Source: Halobacteriovorax sp.
GTDB taxonomy: Bacteria > Bdellovibrionota > Bacteriovoracia > Bacteriovoracales > Bacteriovoracaceae
Reading direction: 5' to 3'
Length of the DNA: 64,000 nt
NCBI GenBank assembly: GCA_002720865.1
Contig: PBIO01000011.1
Coordinates: 309,726 to 373,725, forward strand
Position 1 is the stretch's first letter. Each line of letters begins with the position of its first letter. Below are positions 60,270 to 64,000 of this stretch, piece after piece. The translations under genes were made by a program, and so were the position numbers. The notes beneath the pieces are model-generated. The model was not told the origin of the DNA. It worked only from the letters and a program-made list of their open reading frames with translations, and searched no databases.

Positions 60270-63200
60270 ATTAAACTATTACAACTTGGCTACATTCTTC
60301 TCGGTCTAACAACAGTCTCTGTTGTGTATAAAATCGCGTCAGACTCTACAAAGCTTGAGATCACAAAATCAGAGACTCCAAAAGAAATCTCTCTACCTGA
60401 AGAGAAACTAAAGCTTACTACCAAGCTTATGATTGGGAATGATCAGATCCGTCCCAAAGAATCAACCATCGAAAGAAATAAAAAAAGAGCTCCGGCCAGT
60501 TTAAAAAAACCAATTGGAAATAAAAAATCCTCCGCCTCAAAAAATAGTGCAAAACCCAGAATAAAAGCCAAAGCGACAAAAGTTTCTTACGATCCAGATA
60601 CAGATCAAGATTTTATTATTGAAGAAGCCAAAATTAGTAATCGAAATGAATCAAATAAATTATCGGAAGAAAAAGAGGAGCTCGGTTACGGCGGAGATAT
60701 TGGGATTGGAAGCTTAACAAAAAACAAAAATAAAAACTCTTCAGAGAGTACTAGCTCACAGACAAATAACTCAACAACAAGCGGAGGCTCTACTGATGAG
60801 CCTCCAATAATTAAAGGAACAGTTCCCCCTTTAATGGGATCGATTGTTAATCATTCAAGCTTCGGTCTATTTGGTTCGGCCCATGCAGCTATCACCTGTG
60901 GAAGCCCTAAAGTAGAGATCTTTGATTTACAGACCATGACGGTTCTTGCCAATAACCCAATCGCTAATGAAGGTTTAAGCAGTTCCACAGAGTTTAATTT
61001 CAATCCTCATGCACTTGGGATTAATCTTGAAACCCCTACCCGTTATATGCTAAGGACCCAAGGCTGTACTGAAAATTTTGAAAGAATTATTACAACATTT
61101 TTTGGTCCTCAAGATTTAGGACCAGCAACGACACTTCTATCAAAAACAATATATTCAGCTATTACTATTCCCTATGCCGATATCGATCCTATTAAGTTTA
61201 AAGAGGTAACAGAGGTTTTAGAAACGGCTACAACATCTAGTGATACTTTAACTGATACCTATAATAAACTTATAGCAAATGCTCCGGCTGCTTCTGGCTT
61301 TAACTCTGTTTTCGGTGTAGCACCTCCAGTGCTTGCAGAAGCAGCTCCAAAAATTACGGACTACACTATTCCAACAAACCTAACGGAAAAGGCTGTAGAA
61401 AGTTTTTCAGTTTCTGCAATACATTGGAATACTCCTACTTATGTAATTGCTTACGAGTGGTATGTGGATGGTGCTCTAATATCTAATGCTTCAAATCCAA
61501 CTTATATTCCCCCGGCAAATTCTAAAAACTTTATTCAGCTTGAAGTCTTTGTGGGAAGAAAAAATACTGGAGATCTTAATGTAAATAGAGCAAAGCCCCA
61601 TCATAATTTTACGGTAAATATTCCAGTTCAAAACACTTTTCCAGCAACAGCACCTTCTTACACTCTAAATGCTGGAAGTAATAACCCAACACCAACAAAT
61701 AGCATCAGTTTAGATTTAAATACAGGCACGCTTTCTGGGGGTGTTTATAGTAACTGCGAAACTTTTAGCAATTTTGCAATAACAGAAAATGCTACTACTC
61801 CTGTTTCAGGTGATTTTACTTATACTTGTACGACTGGAGCAACCCAAACCGTTCCATACACAATTCTTAGTAATGATGAAATAAATCCAACAACTATAAA
61901 GATATGGGCAAAGGATGAAAGAGGTTTAATCTCAAGCTCTCAAGACCTTTCTATTCTAATTGATAAGACTTCTCCCGTTATCAATTACACAGGGATGCAA
62001 GCCAACTACAGGGCCAATCGTTCGACGACTTTTAACTGGCAGCTTACAGAAAGAAACCCATCAACAAATGGGGCTGATTTTACAGCTGAGTTTTTTAACG
62101 GAAGTACATGGAGCACTCTTCCTGACGTAGCAGTTACTTCTGGAAATAATTTAAACTCTCCTTACTCGACAAGCTTTACACTTCCAAACATAAACACAAA
62201 TAGCGCTCAGCTAAGAATTACATATGTCGATCAAGCAGGGAACTCGACCACTCAAGTCTCAAGTACATTTGGCATTCAAGCCCCAATACTTGGAATTTCT
62301 CCCAATCCACATAACTATGGCTCTGTATTAAACAAGGCTCAAAGCTCTGACACAACTTATACCGTATCAAATACGGGTCTCGTCTTTGCTGATAATTGTT
62401 CTGCTGCAAGCTTAAGTGGTGCTAATGCATCTGAGTTTACAATTTCCACTGATAACTGCAGTACAAATGACTTATCTGCTTCAGGGAACTGTACGATATT
62501 AGCAAAAGCATCACCGACAACAAAGGGAGCCAAGTCAGCGACTTTAACCTGGAGTTGTGACTCCGGCGCTGACACAGTTTCAACTTCACTTAGTTATGTG
62601 TCTGCTAATAATCCTCCTACATCTGCAGGAGCTGAGTCTTTTTCTACAAATGAAGACACTCCCCTAAGTTTTTCAGTCTCTGCCGGTAGCGATATTGATG
62701 GTGTTGATACGTTAACTTACTCAATTGTCTCAGCTCCTTCAAACGGTAGCCTCACAAATTGTATGGCCGCAGATGGAGACTTAAACTGCGACTACAACCC
62801 GAACTTAAACTTCAATGGTTCTGATAGTTTTATTTATAGAGTTTTTGACGGAACTAACTACAGTGTTGCCAATACGACTGTAACATTAACGATTAATCCC
62901 GTTAATGATGCTCCTACGATTCCTGCAACTCAGTCAGTGGGTGTTGTTGAAGATACTCTTGCAAGCTTCTCACTAAACCTAGGAACGGATGTCGATGCCG
63001 ATCCATTAACTTATATTGTTGTATCAACACCTTCTAATGGGACTTTAAGCTGTACGGGCGGAGCTTCAAATGCTTGTACTTATAACCCTAACGCCAACTA
63101 TAACGGAACAGATAGCTTTACCTATAAAGTTAATGACGGAACTGCTGATTCGAATACGGCGACAGTAACACTAAATATTTCTGCTACTAATGATGCACCC

Positions 63201-64000
63201 GTGATGTCAGGGGGTCAGTCTGAGTCAACCAATGAAGATACACTTGTTAGCTTTACCCTGTCGGGAGCCACGGATATCGATATTCCTGCTCAAACTTTGA
63301 GCTATAAGATTATCACTCCTCCATCAAATGGAACTATATCAAATTGTATTAACACTTCTACTTTCACAACTGATATTACTTGCGATTATACACCTAACGC
63401 AAATTATAATGGTCCAGATAGTTTTACATATAAGGCCTATGACGGGATCGTGGAATCTTCTTCAACTTCAACTGTCTTAATTACAATCAATGCCGTAAAC
63501 GATGCTCCTGTTTTAAGTTCTCCTCAGGCCCAAGCAACTAATGAAGATACTGTTCTAAATTTTAACCTGGCCGCGGGGACAGATATTGAATCCGATCCTC
63601 TAACTTATTCTGTTGTAGCGACGACTACAAATGGAAGTTTAAGCTGTACCGGGGGCGCCTCTACTGCCTGTACTTATACGCCAAGTGCAAACTATAATGG
63701 CGCTGATTCTTTTACTTATAAAACTAATGATGGAACTGCTGATTCAAATACGGCCACCGTTAATATTACAGTCAACGCCGTTAACGATGCTCCTACCGTT
63801 ACAAGTGTTCAAGCACAGGCCACTAATGAAGATACTGTTCTTAATTTTAATCTTGGTTCAGCCACTGATGTAGATGGAGACGCTCAAACCTACGCTGTCG
63901 TTTCAACCACATCAAACGGAACTCTAAGCTGTACCGGCGGTGCCTCTACGGCCTGTACTTATACTCCAAGTGCAAACTATAATGGCGCTGACTCTTTTAC
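60270..64000 (+). CDS. Giant cell-surface repeat protein, N-terminal part, probable ATT start
   Basis: The frame is open from a stop at 60264 to the window end (over 1240 codons). There is no ATG, GTG or TTG before residue 19; reading ATT at 60270 as start, nine nt after GGAG, gives MKLLQLGYILLGLTTVSVVY, a good signal anchor. Next comes a basic, disordered linker (about 25-190), a domain of unknown type, an Ig-like region, then an ASH/choice-of-anchor-D-like domain near ISPNPHNYGSVLN. From 62607 five tandem repeats of about 95-103 residues follow (SFSTNEDT, VNDAP, NGTLSC...ACTYTPxANYNGxDSFTYK), the tandem-95/cadherin-like family. Likely an adhesin. Confidence 0.85.
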   Translation, partial: MKLLQLGYILLGLTTVSVVYKIASDSTKLEITKSETPKEISLPEEKLKLTTKLMIGNDQIRPKESTIERNKKRAPASLKKPIGNKKSSASKNSAKPRIKAKATKVSYDPDTDQDFIIEEAKISNRNESNKLSEEKEELGYGGDIGIGSLTKNKNKNSSESTSSQTNNSTTSGGSTDEPPIIKGTVPPLMGSIVNHSSFGLFGSAHAAITCGSPKVEIFDLQTMTVLANNPIANEGLSSSTEFNFNPHALGINLETPTRYMLRTQGCTENFERIITTFFGPQDLGPATTLLSKTIYSAITIPYADIDPIKFKEVTEVLETATTSSDTLTDTYNKLIANAPAASGFNSVFGVAPPVLAEAAPKITDYTIPTNLTEKAVESFSVSAIHWNTPTYVIAYEWYVDGALISNASNPTYIPPANSKNFIQLEVFVGRKNTGDLNVNRAKPHHNFTVNIPVQNTFPATAPSYTLNAGSNNPTPTNSISLDLNTGTLSGGVYSNCETFSNFAITENATTPVSGDFTYTCTTGATQTVPYTILSNDEINPTTIKIWAKDERGLISSSQDLSILIDKTSPVINYTGMQANYRANRSTTFNWQLTERNPSTNGADFTAEFFNGSTWSTLPDVAVTSGNNLNSPYSTSFTLPNINTNSAQLRITYVDQAGNSTTQVSSTFGIQAPILGISPNPHNYGSVLNKAQSSDTTYTVSNTGLVFADNCSAASLSGANASEFTISTDNCSTNDLSASGNCTILAKASPTTKGAKSATLTWSCDSGADTVSTSLSYVSANNPPTSAGAESFSTNEDTPLSFSVSAGSDIDGVDTLTYSIVSAPSNGSLTNCMAADGDLNCDYNPNLNFNGSDSFIYRVFDGTNYSVANTTVTLTINPVNDAPTIPATQSVGVVEDTLASFSLNLGTDVDADPLTYIVVSTPSNGTLSCTGGASNACTYNPNANYNGTDSFTYKVNDGTADSNTATVTLNISATNDAPVMSGGQSESTNEDTLVSFTLSGATDIDIPAQTLSYKIITPPSNGTISNCINTSTFTTDITCDYTPNANYNGPDSFTYKAYDGIVESSSTSTVLITINAVNDAPVLSSPQAQATNEDTVLNFNLAAGTDIESDPLTYSVVATTTNGSLSCTGGASTACTYTPSANYNGADSFTYKTNDGTADSNTATVNITVNAVNDAPTVTSVQAQATNEDTVLNFNLGSATDVDGDAQTYAVVSTTSNGTLSCTGGASTACTYTPSANYNGADSF
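62607..64000 (+). repeat. Five tandem cadherin-like (tandem-95 type) repeats
   Basis: Units begin at 62607, 62904, 63189, 63498 and 63783 (spacing 297, 285, 309, 285 bp) and run out of the window. Each has V-N-D-A-P, T-N-E-D-T, N-G-x-L-S-C, C-x-Y-x-P, N-Y-N-G-x-D-S-F-x-Y-K. The last two units are nearly identical at DNA level, which indicates recent duplication. All units carry an extra Cys pair flanking the same strand. Confidence 0.9.

Overview
The window is an ordinary chromosomal stretch from a low-GC Gram-negative bacterium. Signal peptides, lipoprotein boxes, beta-barrel-like proteins, MotAB, PspA/flotillin, a family B DNA polymerase and a very large share of secreted proteins of unknown function suggest the Bdellovibrionota, perhaps Bacteriovorax/Halobacteriovorax-like. 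That placement is inference from gene content and was not tested. I see no rRNA, tRNA, CRISPR, insertion sequence or prophage. Genes are tightly packed: all nine convergent gene pairs overlap or abut at their stop codons, and many co-directional genes overlap by 1-17 nt.

Layout. 0-8.8 kb: secreted thioredoxin-fold protein, VWA protein, MerR regulator facing an RDD membrane protein, aspS with an ABM-domain gene, DUF192 lipoprotein, a long FtsB/DivIC-like protein. 8.9-19.6 kb: an SDR-2H phosphoesterase-YihY-YggT operon, DUF4920, polB, proline iminopeptidase, a three-gene envelope operon, an O-methyltransferase. 19.8-26 kb: a large secreted unknown, then a four-gene Phe/Tyr operon (DAHP synthase-chorismate mutase fusion, aminotransferase, tyrA, pheA). 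26-32.3 kb: GDPD with a probable ATT start, YciB-like protein, WYL regulator, and motA-motB-rluA behind a sigma-28-like promoter. 32.5-35.5 kb: secreted proteins including a phospholipase A2-like and an HEFSH metallopeptidase. 35.6-39.4 kb: envelope-stress operon with a previously unlisted 39-residue membrane protein, PspA, NfeD/YqiJ-like protein and flotillin. 39.6-44.5 kb: the ribosomal/replication operon, in which S6 and S18 are one fused polypeptide, followed by DUF2232, a C-terminally extended L9, DnaB and PabB. 44.8-51.6 kb: surface glycan/lipid cluster (GT2, C-methyltransferase, cupin, DegT, methyltransferase, B12-radical SAM, flippase-like protein). 51.6-59.9 kb: subtilase operon with a 1088-residue partner, then two tandem paralogous lipoproteins. 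60.27 kb to the end: the first about 1240 codons of a giant membrane-anchored repeat protein that also appears to start with ATT.

Most notable points: the S6:S18 fusion with a structured leader, two independent ATT starts supported by signal sequences and Shine-Dalgarno sites, the stop-overlapping convergent architecture, the small protein ahead of PspA, a periplasmic 2H phosphoesterase, and tandem-95-like repeats each carrying an extra cysteine pair.
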